Assembly (NCBI RefSeq): GCF_047495875.1
Contig: NC_092459.1
Span: 96,319,560 to 96,383,559, forward strand
Source of the DNA: Pithys albifrons albifrons
Lineage: Eukaryota; Chordata; Aves; Passeriformes; Thamnophilidae
Length of the DNA: 64,000 nucleotides
Reading direction: 5' to 3'
A program made the translations under genes and the position numbers. Below, in pieces: positions 24,501 through 36,398 of the stretch; the stretch's first letter is position 1; every line of letters starts with the position of its first letter. The notes beneath the pieces were generated by a model that saw nothing but the letters and a program-made list of their open reading frames with translations, was not told the origin of the DNA and searched no databases.

Positions 24501-27500
24501 TAAAGCTTTCCCTAAAGAGGAAGGTTCGAGTGTTAATGTTGACAGCTGAGGAAGTGATCCTACAAATATTTGGGAACACAGAGAACTCTGCACAATGGAA
24601 GTGCCTGTGTAAATAATGTGATTGTACTACTTAAATATTTTCCAGACTGATTGCTAATTTGCTTCACTAAGGGATATTCGATAATGTTAAAAAAAGCTTG
24701 CTTTAGGGAACAGCCATTATGAAGTGTCAGGATAAAAACAAAGCTGAATATATAGCTCCAATTACCACGCTCAAAGACCTCAAAATATTTTCATAATTTA
24801 AAGTTTTATAGCTCATGTAATTTATACTTATTTTAACAGTGGAAAAGCATCCCGGTCAAACTCCAATTAAATAATTACATTTTGCCTACCTAAAATTCTC
24901 ACTGCATTTTTAATTGGATAGGACACACTTCACTGCTTCTCCTAAATTGTTTAGTATTGCCATTCAGTATATAAATAGCTACCACTTTTTACCATGAAGA
25001 CAGTACACTTTTCCGTGTAGCTATGGATGGCAAATTCTAGTTCATCTGTGTTGGCTGCAGCACTGGAACTCAGGAGACCCACAGCAGCCCCTGTTCCTAT
25101 CTCCCTCTCACAAGCTCTTTTTAGGTGAATTCTTTTTCCTCCATGTTCTCTGAAAGATTGTGTGTCTAACATTGACACTGGCTGATTACAGTTATGAACA
25201 TGCAAATATTCCATGCCAATATCCTCTTGTCTTGACTTCATCTCCTGAAATGCCCATCTAAGCCTCTTGTCAGACACTGCCCTCTGTAGGTTTATGCTGC
25301 AGAGGAAGCAGGAATAACCCTGCACAGAACGTGCACTACTTGTCCCCAGCACTGCCTGCACTCCCTGCCTGGTGCCTGTCTGAAGCAATCCTATTTCCCA
25401 GTGGCCTTTTCATTACAGAGTCCATGGTGTGCTTCATGTATGAGGATTCCAGTACACAGTCAGTTACTCATCACCACTGAAGTGCCAGGCACAACCCTGC
25501 AAATGCTGCAAACTCCAAATTTGGGTTGAATATATCAAGCAAAAAGCATTCAGCATAAGTCATTAATGGTGTCTGGAAGATGTTCAATTAAGTCATAACA
25601 TGAAAAAACTCTTAGACTTCTATCAATGTCACTGAATGAAGATCATCTGGAATTTGCAATGCATTTTGCATGTTATACTCATAGCTGAAGAGTCACTGAC
25701 ACGGAACAACCTGTTACTGAACCCACACAACAGTTAACCTTATTCCCAGGAAGCTTCAAACTCATAAAAAGTGAAGAACAGATCACGGAGCAGAATGGCT
25801 TTCTAAAAGGGACTGATACGGGAAAGAACTCAATTCTTCTCACCGAAGGGTCACAGTATCTTTCATATGTTACCAGATATAGCTTGAATCATAGCAGCTT
25901 TGGAGTCTGATGCCTGATTAAGGCATGCATGATGCTAAAGCATATTTAGAAGAAAATTTCTGGCTAGAAATACACCCTGCAGTCTGCTAGTGTCGTGATA
26001 CAGTTACACAAGAAGCGCAACCTTCTCTTTGAACAAACATATGAGCAGCAGTCATTATCTGCTGAACTGTTCCCCCTTAATCTCCCCAACAGCTGGATGC
26101 ACGAAAACTGCAGCTTTGCCCCCGCCTCTTCTCCACCCTCATCACAACTCTTTGCTCTAGTGTTCTCATGCATAACATGTCAGCACTTGGTAAGCTCACT
26201 GACTCTACTCTGCAAGTGCCATTTCCATTGAACTCAGAGCCTTTTGCATCTGTAGTTGGGTCTCATTTCAATATTTGATTTCACCTCAGCTGTTAATGCA
26301 GCTGATTGAAACTGATGGTGCACAACATGGCAGAAGAAAACATCTTGGGAGAAGGGTCAGAGCTATACTGTGAAATTTCCACTCATCTATAATATATGCC
26401 TCAGGAGTCTGGGGTGGAAAATACCTTGGGCAGACCAACATAATGTCACAGAACTTTCTCTTTATAGAACATGTTTTCAAAATAAACAAAGGTTGTGTGT
26501 TTCTTTTCTTGCATGGAAAATTACCCAAATATTTCTGCCTGCTATAAAAAACTTGGAGATGAATTAAAATAACATGGAACACTGATTTAAAAGTTACAGT
26601 TGAATAAGCGCTCCATCTAAGAAATTAAATAAAGGATCATCCACTACCTGCATTCTTTGGAATCTGTGTATCTTGGGATTCTTTCTCAACACACATACAT
26701 GCCCATAATGTATGTGCATAAATTGAGCATTGTCCAGTAAAAAAGCTTACTACCAATGAAGACATGAGTTCATAAAGCTCTTGTATGATCCAGGTGATAC
26801 AGAAGGCGATTACTGCAGACTCATTTTGAAAATCTGCTGATTCTTTTATCCGGCTGGACTGAGCCTTGCCATTACAACCCAGGTGCTCCCCTGCTATCCA
26901 TACACTATATATAACCAGGCCCAGGTCACCATGTGCCCTGCCAGAAACGTGCTGACTGGCTAAGGGGGCATTGCAATTCAGGTAATTAATCCTATTCTAA
27001 TGTAGGTTAAGCAGGTGTGAAGCCAAACTTATCCAGAGAGAAAGTAGAGGCATTCTTAGAATTACAGTATTTAACTGGTCTCAGCTGACTTTAGGAAACT
27101 AGACCGTCCTGTATGTCTGACCCAGTCATACAGGTGGAGACCTGTCTGCTCTAAATCCCATCTGAGCAACTGGCTCTTATCCCTCTCCCTCCTCCCATCC
27201 TGGATTTCCGTATCAACACGGATGACTGAAAAGGTGCTCTTTCCTTCCCCACCCAGAACAAAGTAAATATATTTTTGTTGGAGCCTAAGTTAGATGAGTA
27301 AGTCAAATGTTTGGTTTAAAACAGCCAAAATAGTTACCATAAGAGGGCTATGTTGCTCTAATTTTACCTCTGCATTTCCAGTGTCTGCTATGATCCCTTC
27401 ACAGGCCAACTTAAATGAAATGTAACATTGATTATCTTATCTTCAACAAGGCCTTCAGGAATTTTAAAGCTGCCAAATCACTCTTTGGATGTTCTTTAAA

Positions 27501-27991
27501 CTGTGAATCTGGCTGAAAGAAAGCTTTACTTTTCTAGAGAAGAGGAGTCCAGTAAATATGTGATACTTAGTGAACATAAATGACAGGTTCAGTTCTCCTG
27601 CATTTGTCTCTTCTGCAAATTCCTCACGTCAGGAATAATGTCAAGATTTGTTCCAACCTCCTTACTGTGTTTTTGAGCAAGACATCTTCCTGCCTTGCAG
27701 CCATGCACTCCTTGTAAGAAGGTGGCCATCCTTGAGGTAAGAACAGTACACTTAGGGGAAGTCTGGGAAAGGACACCCCCTCAAAGACTACTTCAGAAGT
27801 TTAGATTCTTTCATACAGGATCCTTTTAGCTGACAGTCGAGCTAAATTATGGGGGGTGGTGATAGAAGGACTTTAAAGAGGACACGTGCCTGAAAATCTA
27901 ATGTGCCCAGCTATCTCCTGTATGGCACTCCAGATGCTGTCCCACTTGCAAAAAGTCATTATTACTGAAGCCTCACATCCAGCTTGCTTAC

Positions 27992-28005
27992 AAAAAAAAA
28001 AAAAA
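27992..28005 (+). repeat. A14 homopolymer
   Basis: Fourteen A in a row, followed by GAG. No retroposed body is recognisable to its left. Confidence 0.95.
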
Positions 28006-28569
28006 GAGAATGGAGATTACAGTAAAATTAAAAAGGTTACGATACATTTAGACTTCTTACCCTCTGGTAATAAGATTAATTCCTTGTTGGCTCAGAAGAA
28101 GGAAAATGCTACTGAGTCATCTGCAATTTACACAGACCTAATCTAGTAAACCTGTTTGTCACACAAGAAGTGGGGACAAAGGTGAGTATTGTTGTCCTCT
28201 GCGTGGAGATTCTTGCTTAAAGCTTGATTCTGCACACTGCTGCAGAGTCCCGAGGTGGTGAGTACACACAGGGGACAAAGGGAACTCTCAGCTCCCACTG
28301 GTACACTGACTAGTGATGGAGATTTATCCCTTCAGGCCCAGATCCTTAAAGAACAGAGGCTGGCACAGCACATTTGACTTGTACACCCATGACAACTGAT
28401 CCTACCAAAGGCTCCTGACCTGTCTCTATAGATTAACTGAGCCAACTACCATATGTATTTTTTTTAAATTTTTGTTGTAATGTCTGATCACTGAACAAGA
28501 TGAAACCATTTACTGTACTTTTATTTTGCATTTTTGTACACTCCCCTGAAAAATATCCAGAAGTGCTAA

Positions 28570-28720
28570 TGGAATCGATTAATAATTTTTTTTCATTCTT
28601 TCCCCCTCTCCTTTATTTTATTTAGCAGTGCATTCAAACACTTGCAAATATGCAAAGGGGCATTTTAAGCCTCCTGGTACTTCAGTAATACAACATTTAC
28701 AAGCAAAGAAGCATGGTCTG
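28570..28720. promoter_or_regulatory. Candidate conserved non-coding element
   Basis: ATCGATTAATAATT and CTTGCAAATATGCAAAGGGGCA give clustered homeodomain- and POU-type sites in unique sequence flanked by T runs. Weak evidence. Confidence 0.22.
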
Positions 28721-29578
28721 TAAGTCAGTCTAAAAGTCATTCAGGGTAATACAACACTCTTGATTTTGCCAAAAGAATAATAACAAACATCTTTTTATAC
28801 TTTTGCATTTAGGACTTAAATAATAGCAATTTTTATTTATAGAAAGAAAATGAAAAGCACTGGCATTCATTACTGTTGATTTGCTCTCTTTTTATTAATC
28901 ATTCTTATTTTTAAAGGGCCACAGGAGTGAACAACATAATGCAATGGTAGGAAGATATTTACCAGTTTAGCACCTCATTATAAAACTACTCAGAAACCTC
29001 TCTGTCTCTCGTTTAACATAATAATTATTAGTGGAAACAAAAGTGGATCCCACACTTGCACCATGATTAGCAAGTGATGAATTTGGGTTGAATATATTGC
29101 ATTTTGCTAAGTAAACCTTATTATAGCCCAAATCCTCAGTCTAAAAAAACATCTCATATTAAGAAAATAATTTGTACTCCTGTTTAAATGCATGTTTCCA
29201 AATTAACCAGTGATATTCTATAGAAAACTGCCTCCTTTATGCTTCAAGTCTCCAGCTGCCACACAATTTATATCTCTTTCCTCCCCTCTTTGTTTTTCAG
29301 CCATTTTCCCTGAATGTCAAAGTCAATTTAGTGCATTTCACTTTGCTGAATAAATCAGAGGCGAAATCCTTGCTAAAAGTGAAAATTTGATTTGCTAAAA
29401 GGAGCTTAGGGCAACTATTAATCAATATATCCAGAGTGTCAAAGCTAAGGCCATGATAGACATGCATTCATTTGGAGATTGGTTGAGGCAGATAAAGGGG
29501 GACACTGGGAAAAAAAAAGTGCCACAGCCAGACAGTGTAGTGTGAATGTTGGGGGAATGAGTGGAGTGAGAGGGCTGT

Positions 29579-29659
29579 TTAAAAAAAAACAAAAAAAAAA
29601 AAAACAAAAACCCCACCAAAAAACCAACCTGAAAAACCCCCCACCCAAACAAAAAAAGG
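29579..29659 (+). repeat. A/C-rich low-complexity tract
   Basis: About 80 bp of A runs broken by C blocks (AAACAAAA, CCCCACC, CCCCCCACCC), with only one T and two G. On the transcript strand it is T/G-rich. It could be the remnant of a retroposon tail; no body is identifiable. Confidence 0.9.
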
Positions 29660-30261
29660 AGACAGTCAAAAGGGAAAAGCAAGTACTTGTATATGAATAA
29701 AAGGTGAACTTAAAAGAGACATAAAATCACTGTTTAATTCTAATCTTGAGAAAAGAGGATTTTAAACAAAGGATTTTTTTTCTAGAAGAACCTCTAATGT
29801 TAAAACACAAGAATTCAGGCAAGTTCTATTCTTACCTGTTAATTCCATTTCTTGGCTTTATTAGGCTTTTGGTTATGACTACTCCTAAACAAGCTTTTTC
29901 AATGAATAGATATGGACTTTAAAGTCATAACTAACAAAAGTTTCATGTGCTTTTTAGGGTTTTACTACAAATTTATTTTATATTTATGTATAATTGCCGA
30001 TGATGAGATGGTTATGTGTTTGGGATTATTTTTAACCCCTCTCAGTTAATTTAATGCAAGTAAAAAATGCCAGAAGTGGAAACTAACCTGGAAACTAAAG
30101 TGCTATTTTTACCCCAGGACATCTATGTCTAGCAGTAATAGAAACCTCCTCACCTCTTAATTGCTGTCTCTCTCAGTTCTGAACTGGAACCCGTGTTTTC
30201 TGACTAGGAGACACACTAAGAAATGTGTGCATCTCTAGGTGCACACAAAGCCTACCAATCT

Positions 30262-30318
30262 TTTGTACTGAAATCAGCGGAAATTTCTCCACTGACTTCA
30301 GTTACAGATCCATCAAGA
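30262..30318. mobile_element. Decayed sauropsid interspersed-repeat fragment (tentative)
   Basis: TGTACTGAAATCAGCGGAAA followed by TTTCTCCACTGACTTCAGTT and then ACAGATCCA resembles 'gaaatcaatgg...ccattgacttcaatgggctttggatca', common in reptile and bird DNA. Short and degenerate. Confidence 0.33.
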
Positions 30319-31515
30319 ATAGGCCACCACCATATTTCAGGTGGACATGTTAAATAATTTTAAAATAAACAAACATACTTTTTGGTTACTATGTTTTACC
30401 ACACTACAGACCTTTGCTTTGTTTTGAAAATGGCAGGAGACTTGTGGATGTGTTTATTGATGCATTATCCTTGAAATCTTCCTCCCTGCTTTGCAGAATC
30501 ACTTAAACCTTCTCTATGATATATGAAGATTGCCACCATTCACCACTTCTAGTGACAGGACAGGTGAACTGCTGGCATTTTACGAACACTGCTGTTCTGC
30601 TCTACTTAGAGAAGCTTGACTCAACACGGTGGTCTAAACACCAGTAGTGTTGGGTGGTCTATCCAAGCTAATGCTCAGAAGTAAAACTGGCAGCCAATTG
30701 CCGATTTCCTATATTGTACAATTCAGTGACAGAGGTCAAGGAAGTCATTAGGTCTTGAGAAACCTTTTGGCTGAAATCTCTAACCTTAAGGCCCAGGGAA
30801 TGGTCTGCCTTAGATCACATGTCACACAAGTTGTGAGTTCAAGAACATTTTCATCATAGGAAGAGCACGTCTGGTTTTTGTACTTAGTGCATGTTTGTAG
30901 AAGGAGTTAAAAGAAGAGCAGACACCAGGCTTTTGATAAAGTGTCCCAGTCAGCACATTGACAAAGGGCAGGATGTCCTGATTCCCCAGGAGGCTCAAGT
31001 TATTATTACTACCAACCTCTTAGCACCTAACAACTCATGCTCCATTCCACTTTACATGAGCAGTAAACACCACATTTACATCACCCTCTGTTTGTGGAGG
31101 GACAGGCACCCTGTGATGGGGTGCTTTCAGACAGCTGCAGGAGCCCTCCCGTGCCTGAAATGGTCTGAAATTCAGGCAGCAGCACAACACACTAGGGAAG
31201 GTCTCACCCTCAGCAGAAAGAATAAATCCTACAGCAGCAAGTAGCACAGTACAGACATACAGGAAGATACCTATTTCCCTTGCAGCACTGAGATTCTGTA
31301 TTAGTTGCCCCAATAATGATCCAGAGAAGGATCAGGGCATGAAGAGGATGCTGGCTATGGCTACAATGCATGTAATTATATACACACCGGGTAGTTGCAA
31401 TGTATGAGTTCACATATGACCATAAAGTAACATTCAGATTCTTTTTCTGACCTTTAAACACAGACTGTATATCCACTTAGAGGCAGACAATAAACAACTA
31501 CGTGCATGAGAACAA

Positions 31516-31593
31516 GTGTGTATATATATATGTGTGTGTGTATATTTATATATACACATACATATGTAAAAATATATATAAATACATATATAC
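31516..31593. repeat. TG/TA dinucleotide-rich block
   Basis: Alternating GTGTG, TATATATATA, TGTGTGTGTG and ATATATACACATACATATGT segments over about 78 bp. Left and right halves are roughly inverted complements (TGTATATATA versus TATATACACA), so cruciform or slipped structures are possible. The short open frames across it are artefacts. Confidence 0.92.
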
Positions 31594-32510
31594 TTAATTT
31601 GTATCTGCATGGACATTCCCTATCTGTAAGTGCTCTTGCCTTCTTGAACATTAGCTTTCCAAAAGTGATTCCTCTAAACTTTTTCTCTGTACTGTACTTA
31701 CAACAAGGTGGTATTTTTGAAACAGATGATGAGAAAAGGGCATTTTAGAAACAAAAGTTCTGCAGCATATCATGTTCTTGTTTAGTATTAGAATGTTAAA
31801 CTACACCCCTGAGAGCTCCTTTGGAAAGGAAAGCTTAAATATGGTCCTCCACAAAGAGTACACCAGAGCAACAACGTTTCATAAAAAATTAACATTAGCA
31901 CTAAAATATTCAAAATATTCTTGTATTTGCCATCAAAATCATGCCCCTCTCCCTTTTTTTTTTTAAATACTAGCACCAGTGGCAGTATCAGTTTCTAACT
32001 ATTCCCTCCCTTGAACGCAGTGACTGCTAACAAAACAGCGACATAGCAGAAGACAAACAGGCTTATTTTACTAAATAATGTAACCAGTTATTTTTGATGT
32101 ATTAGTCTGATTTACTGTTTCCAAACAAATTTTTCATTTTAAGTGCAAAAAAAGTTGATTTCTATGGTCTGGTTGATGTTTTTTCATGCATGCAAATTTT
32201 TTAGAGAACATTTTGTCTTTAGCTTCCTGTTATGCACATTGTTAAGAGCTTAATGTTTGCTGCCTCCACTTAATATATAAGAACATTGCACATTTTTGCT
32301 GAATGTCAATGAGTTACATTATAGAAATCGCACTTAAACGACTCTGATACTGTGACCAGGTATCAGCAGAATGCCACCCCATATTGCAAAAGTTTAATTA
32401 ATATAATACAACCAAATATAAAATGGAAACTCCCCAAATACAGTGCAAAGGGTAGCAAACTCAACCATCAGAAAATACTGAATTAAGAAAGACTCCCTTA
32501 TTTAAAAGAT

Positions 32511-32580
32511 TAAAATAAAATAAAATAAAATAAAATAAAATAAAATAAAATAAAATAAAATAAAATAAAATAAAATAAAA
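32511..32580 (+). repeat. TAAAA pentanucleotide microsatellite, 14 perfect copies
   Basis: Seventy uninterrupted bases of TAAAA, read as TTTTA on the ESRRG transcript strand. It lies about 3.7 kb downstream of the 5' splice site at 36,236. No adjacent retroposon body is recognisable, so its origin is unclear. Confidence 0.99.
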
Positions 32581-32859
32581 GTCTTGCAGAGGTTTTGTAA
32601 TATAGCTACAATTTGTTTAGGTCAGTTAATAGGAGTTTTGTCTCATCAGGCAGGAGATGAGGCAGCATCAGCCTCTCCCTAAGCACCTTCAGTATTTTAC
32701 TAACGAAGTTACAGTACATCAGAATATTTTAATCTGACACAAAGAACAACAATAGATCTGACTGCTGGGCTGATAATCTTCTTATCACACCCCATGAAAC
32801 CTAGCTCTAATATTTGACTGAGCCTCCATTACTCGGCAACACATTCTAAAAAGGCCAAC

Positions 32860-33145
32860 AATGGAGAGAGAATGAAGTGGAGTGTGGAAGTACCTCCATA
32901 TCTACATAAAAGAGATTAGAGGCGACAGCGTTCCATTTTACAGCTCAATCATATTGTGTTAGCATGCGCTTATCCGAGCGCGGATGAAATTGAAAGAGAA
33001 ATAAAAAAGAGTCAGGCAGATAGGAACCATAAAAGCGAGGCATGAGCAATTTCCAAGGATATAAAAGGATGCTAATGGCGGGGCCCTGTCATTCTTAAAA
33101 AGGGCTATTAGGGCACCATCATCTGTTCTTGTGCCCTTACGCCTC
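32860..33145. promoter_or_regulatory. Strong candidate conserved non-coding element
   Basis: Nine CpGs are retained (GGCGACAGCG, ATGCGC, ATCCGAGCGCGG, AAGCGAGG, ATGGCGGGG, TTACGCC) in unique sequence with CATATTGTGTTAGCATGCG and AAAAAGGGCTATTAGGG. The neighbouring intron is CpG-poor. The texture resembles deeply conserved developmental enhancers; not tested by alignment. Confidence 0.4.
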
Positions 33146-33721
33146 TCTAACTAAAGTCAAGCATTTCCTAATGCCATTGTGATCTTTTTCTTCTTCAGAT
33201 AAGACATAGTCATGTTTCATAACAACACTCTTTCCATTTATTTGATTTATAAATGCAAGGAGACTAATTCTATTTACTGATAAAGGCTTTCCATATATAT
33301 TTTCCTTTCAATATTTCCTTTTGTAGATGGTATAGACTTTTTGTTCAATAAAAACAACTATTGAAATGTTTCCAATACCACAAAAATACTAATGATTTTA
33401 TGAAAGCACTTGAACTTTGTATAATTTGAAAACATTTGTGAGTCCATGACTGCAATGGGAAATGGTTGGCCAGAGCAGAATGCATTTTGCATTGTTACCT
33501 TTTCATAGATAATCCCATTAAAAGAATTTCTTTTAGAATAGCAAAACCACTGTTTCGGTTTCTTCCACAAAGACAAATTTTACATTGCAATGCTTTACAG
33601 TCAAGATCTTTATTAGTTATTAAGCACCTGATATATAAGGGCCTTTAATTACACTGAACCTTAAGAAATCACTATAGTAAAGAAAGATTTGCTGATTGCT
33701 GCTTTGCTGTGCTAAGCACAA

Positions 33722-33780
33722 ATTCACTACTGGTATAATTAATCGACTCTAAGAGATTTACACCAAGGACTTACTTAGTC
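33722..33780. mobile_element. Decayed sauropsid interspersed-repeat fragment (tentative)
   Basis: AATTCACTACTGGTATAATT, then a short AATCGACTC stretch and AGATTTACACCAAGGACT, resembles the 'ggtataaatcagcataactccattgacttcaatggagttacaccaat' type of motif frequent in reptilian genomes. Low confidence. Confidence 0.3.
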
Positions 33781-34689
33781 TACTAAGCTACAGTAAACTT
33801 TTATGGAATTTGCACCCTTTTCCCCATTCTGTTACGTTTCAGCCTATAGTAACATATTTTAGCTTAGACAACAGCTAGCAACAATCCAGGCTCTTCTACA
33901 AGTTGTTTTGTGCCAGACACTAGCTGAGCACAGGCAGTCCAACTCCAGCAGTACTCCATCATTCAACACCAAGCTACAAAAGCCCATCACATTTGCCCTT
34001 TAGCATGTCCAGTTCTTTTCCATTTTAATTTTTGTGATCAAATGCCAGACAAGAAGCATGGATTTTATCCTCTGTTAGTTGAAGGCTTATAAAAACATTA
34101 ATTCCTGACTTTTTTTTCTTCTCATCTGTAAGCAGAATCAGGTAAGTAAACTCACCTAGCATGGCTTTACCACTGCAGGTATGGTTTTGAGCTTGCTTCG
34201 TACTAAAATGCTGTCTCATGGCAGAAATGTCCCTCAACTGGTTCAGATTGCAGACTTTAAATTTTCAAGGCCATTTTACAGCATTCAATACCCTTTCCAA
34301 GCTAACCAAAGCCATCATTTTAAAGGCTGCTTAGTCTCACCCTGTGCTCTTCTTATCCCTCCAGCCAAATCAAAGCAACACAGCATAATCACAAATCTGA
34401 CTGACAAAAGTTTCTCTGCAGCTGCTATGGAGCATGACTGACTTCTTTGAGAGCTACTCTATTTTGGTTAAGGTGATCTAAGTATCTTCTAAAGATGAAA
34501 CTCAAACTCACCTACTTAACTCACTTTGACTTAATTTGGGGTGCTTTATTAACAACTAGTGTAAGACAAAGTAGCTACTATAATATAGAGTGATGTTTAA
34601 ATTAGTTTACAATTTGCTTGGGCTCATCTAGAACTGCTCTGAACAAAGCCATTCAGAAATGTCAGCTGTGTTCCTAACCACTGTAACAA

Positions 34690-34830
34690 ATTGTTGCCTG
34701 AACGCTGCACACCTAATGACTTCAAATTAGCTCCACTGCGATATTGCCTGACAGTTCGTTACGACTGTTAGCAACATAGCCGGCGTATCATGACCAATAA
34801 ATTGGTTTCAGTGTGGGCTGGGAAAGGGAC
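34690..34830. promoter_or_regulatory. Candidate conserved non-coding element
   Basis: Six CpGs lie in about 110 bp (AACGCT, TGCGAT, TTCGTTACGAC, GCCGGCG). Flanking motifs are CTAATGACTTCAAATTAGC (near-palindromic CTAAT/ATTAG) and CCAATAAATTGG (a near-perfect palindrome near 34,795-34,806). Regulatory role inferred. Confidence 0.3.
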
Positions 34831-36236
34831 TTCCATCAATTTGATTAAAGAAATTACTGTAGCATTCAAAGCATAAAGACAAACTAGTTTAAGGAGACAG
34901 AAATAAGTTAACTGTACCAGAAAAACATCGCTTGTGATGCAAGAGCTTGTTTATACACCATTTGTGGCACAGAGAATGACTAAATTTCAACTGTGTTGCA
35001 TTCTGACTATTTTAGTCTGTAGGTTGTTGTCTTTCATCCAAAGTAAAATAATACTCCATAAATGTAGAAACTACTACTATTGCATTTATATTTATCGAAG
35101 ATGACCAAGAAAAACTGGTTAGCAGAAGGGAACAAAACCTCCAGCATAAATATTTCTTTGAGACTTCTTTTGAAACTAAAAATAAAATACATTTTAACTT
35201 TGATAAACAAAGAACTGACTGCATTATTTATTCTACTACTAACGTATTGTAAAATTACATCTGAGAATGACATATTATTATAAGGAATTAAAGGTTACCC
35301 AGTTCTATGCTTAATAAGGCTCCACTATGAAAATTAGAAAACTACTGAGCTGATGAAAACATACCAACATGCTCACTCATCTGCTGGACTAAAGAAATAC
35401 CTTAAGAAACAATAAAAAACGCTGACCTTTTTTTGTCTGACTTTACCATTTGTGAAAGGTGATAGACTGAGAACCCTGAAGACTTCTGTAAGTTTGTCTG
35501 CTAGCTCACAGAGCAAGAACAAACACCTCAGCACTGGGGGGAAAAATACACCTGAAATGCTATCTGAAGAAAGTGCTAATCTTCTGAGAAACCACTTTTG
35601 ATGATCCTCATTTTTCTTGCTAATAAGAGAGCCAGTCAGCTTTTAAATTTATCAGTGTATACATGAAGTAGGCTGCAGTCCATTTCATGCAGACCAAGGA
35701 AATACAAAGTTGTAAGAGGAGACTTTTTGGTACAATTGCTGATACAATTCTGTTCTCACTCTAGTTCAGGCAGTGAAGAGAACAATTTGTCTGTGCCATG
35801 CCAAAATGGAACTGAGTTTTTTCACATCCTCTGGTCACTATAAGGTAGTGTTGCATTTATGTTACAGAACAGTCAGACTCACATTCAACTACTGCTGAAT
35901 CAGAGGACTACAGGGGAGAGGATTGCACTACCCTTCATACAGCTGATGCTCTGGATAGCAAGGCTAAGTTTATTTTAGTAAAAGCAATACATGAAAAAAA
36001 ATCATTCCCTAAGCAGCAGGTAAAACTTACTAACAAAGTAACACTCAGAGGAACAAAAATACTACTTCCAAGGTAATATATATTATCATGTAACATATGG
36101 TCTGTGGGAATAAACTGGAGCATTAGGAAAACCTTATACACCGTATGGAGGGAAAAAGTAGTATTTTCTACCAGAACAGAATAACCCACAAAATGATTTC
36201 TGTATGATATCTATTTGCAATAAATACTGTATGTAC

Positions 36237-36398
36237 CTGGAATATGCTTAGCCCAGCCAATGATCACCACCAGTTCTCTGTCTGCCAGGTCACAAAGAGT
36301 GGTAAGTGCTTTGATGTCACTGTCTGGAACAGTGGGGTCAGGCATAGCATAGATCTTCTCTGGTTCAGCCACCAGCAAATGGGAGACAATCTTGTTAT
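36237..36398 (-). CDS. ESRRG: ESRRG coding exon: start of ligand-binding domain, helix 1 to helix 3
   Basis: This is an internal exon of estrogen-related receptor gamma. It encodes 53 full codons plus split codons at each end, equivalent to human residues 234-288. The order is hinge end, helix 1 ([19 protein letters not shown]), the acidic TVPDSD linker, then helix 3 ([20 protein letters not shown]). Visible pocket residues are Leu268, Cys269, Leu271, Ala272 and Glu275, the Glu that binds phenolic ligands in the family. Lys284 of the coactivator charge clamp is also present. The 3' splice site is a pyrimidine-rich stretch ending TTTTTACAG (36,399-36,407). The 5' splice site is CCAG|GTACAT. 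The first bases AT complete a Tyr codon with the T that ends the upstream exon, and the final G completes a Gly codon with GA of the downstream exon, so the joins agree in both directions. Length 162 nt, phase 1 at both ends. Confidence 0.97.

Larger units (their letters stand above)
20041..29578 (-). other. ESRRG: ESRRG large intron, 20.0-29.6 kb segment
   Basis: Intronic. It holds the internally repeated AT-rich element at 20,105-20,290, a CpG patch at 20,560-20,690, a short CT repeat, a candidate element at 23,275-23,540 and another at 28,570-28,720, plus short A runs. The minus-strand open frame at 24,951-25,388 (145 codons) has no recognisable similarity and is treated as chance. No gene. 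Confidence 0.75.
29660..36236 (-). other. ESRRG: ESRRG large intron, segment next to the 162-nt exon
   Basis: This is the 5' part of the large intron in transcript sense, starting GTACAT at 36,236. It contains the TG/TA block at 31,516-31,593, the TAAAA microsatellite at 32,511-32,580, candidate elements at 32,860-33,145 and 34,690-34,830, and small decayed repeat fragments near 30,262 and 33,722. No other exon was recognised. Confidence 0.78.

Noticed and set aside
24951..25388. 145-codon open frame on the minus strand
   Set aside because: No recognisable domain, no repeated or conserved motif, no splice context with ESRRG. A single frame of this length is plausible by chance in 64 kb on two strands. 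A protein search with a significant hit would reverse this.
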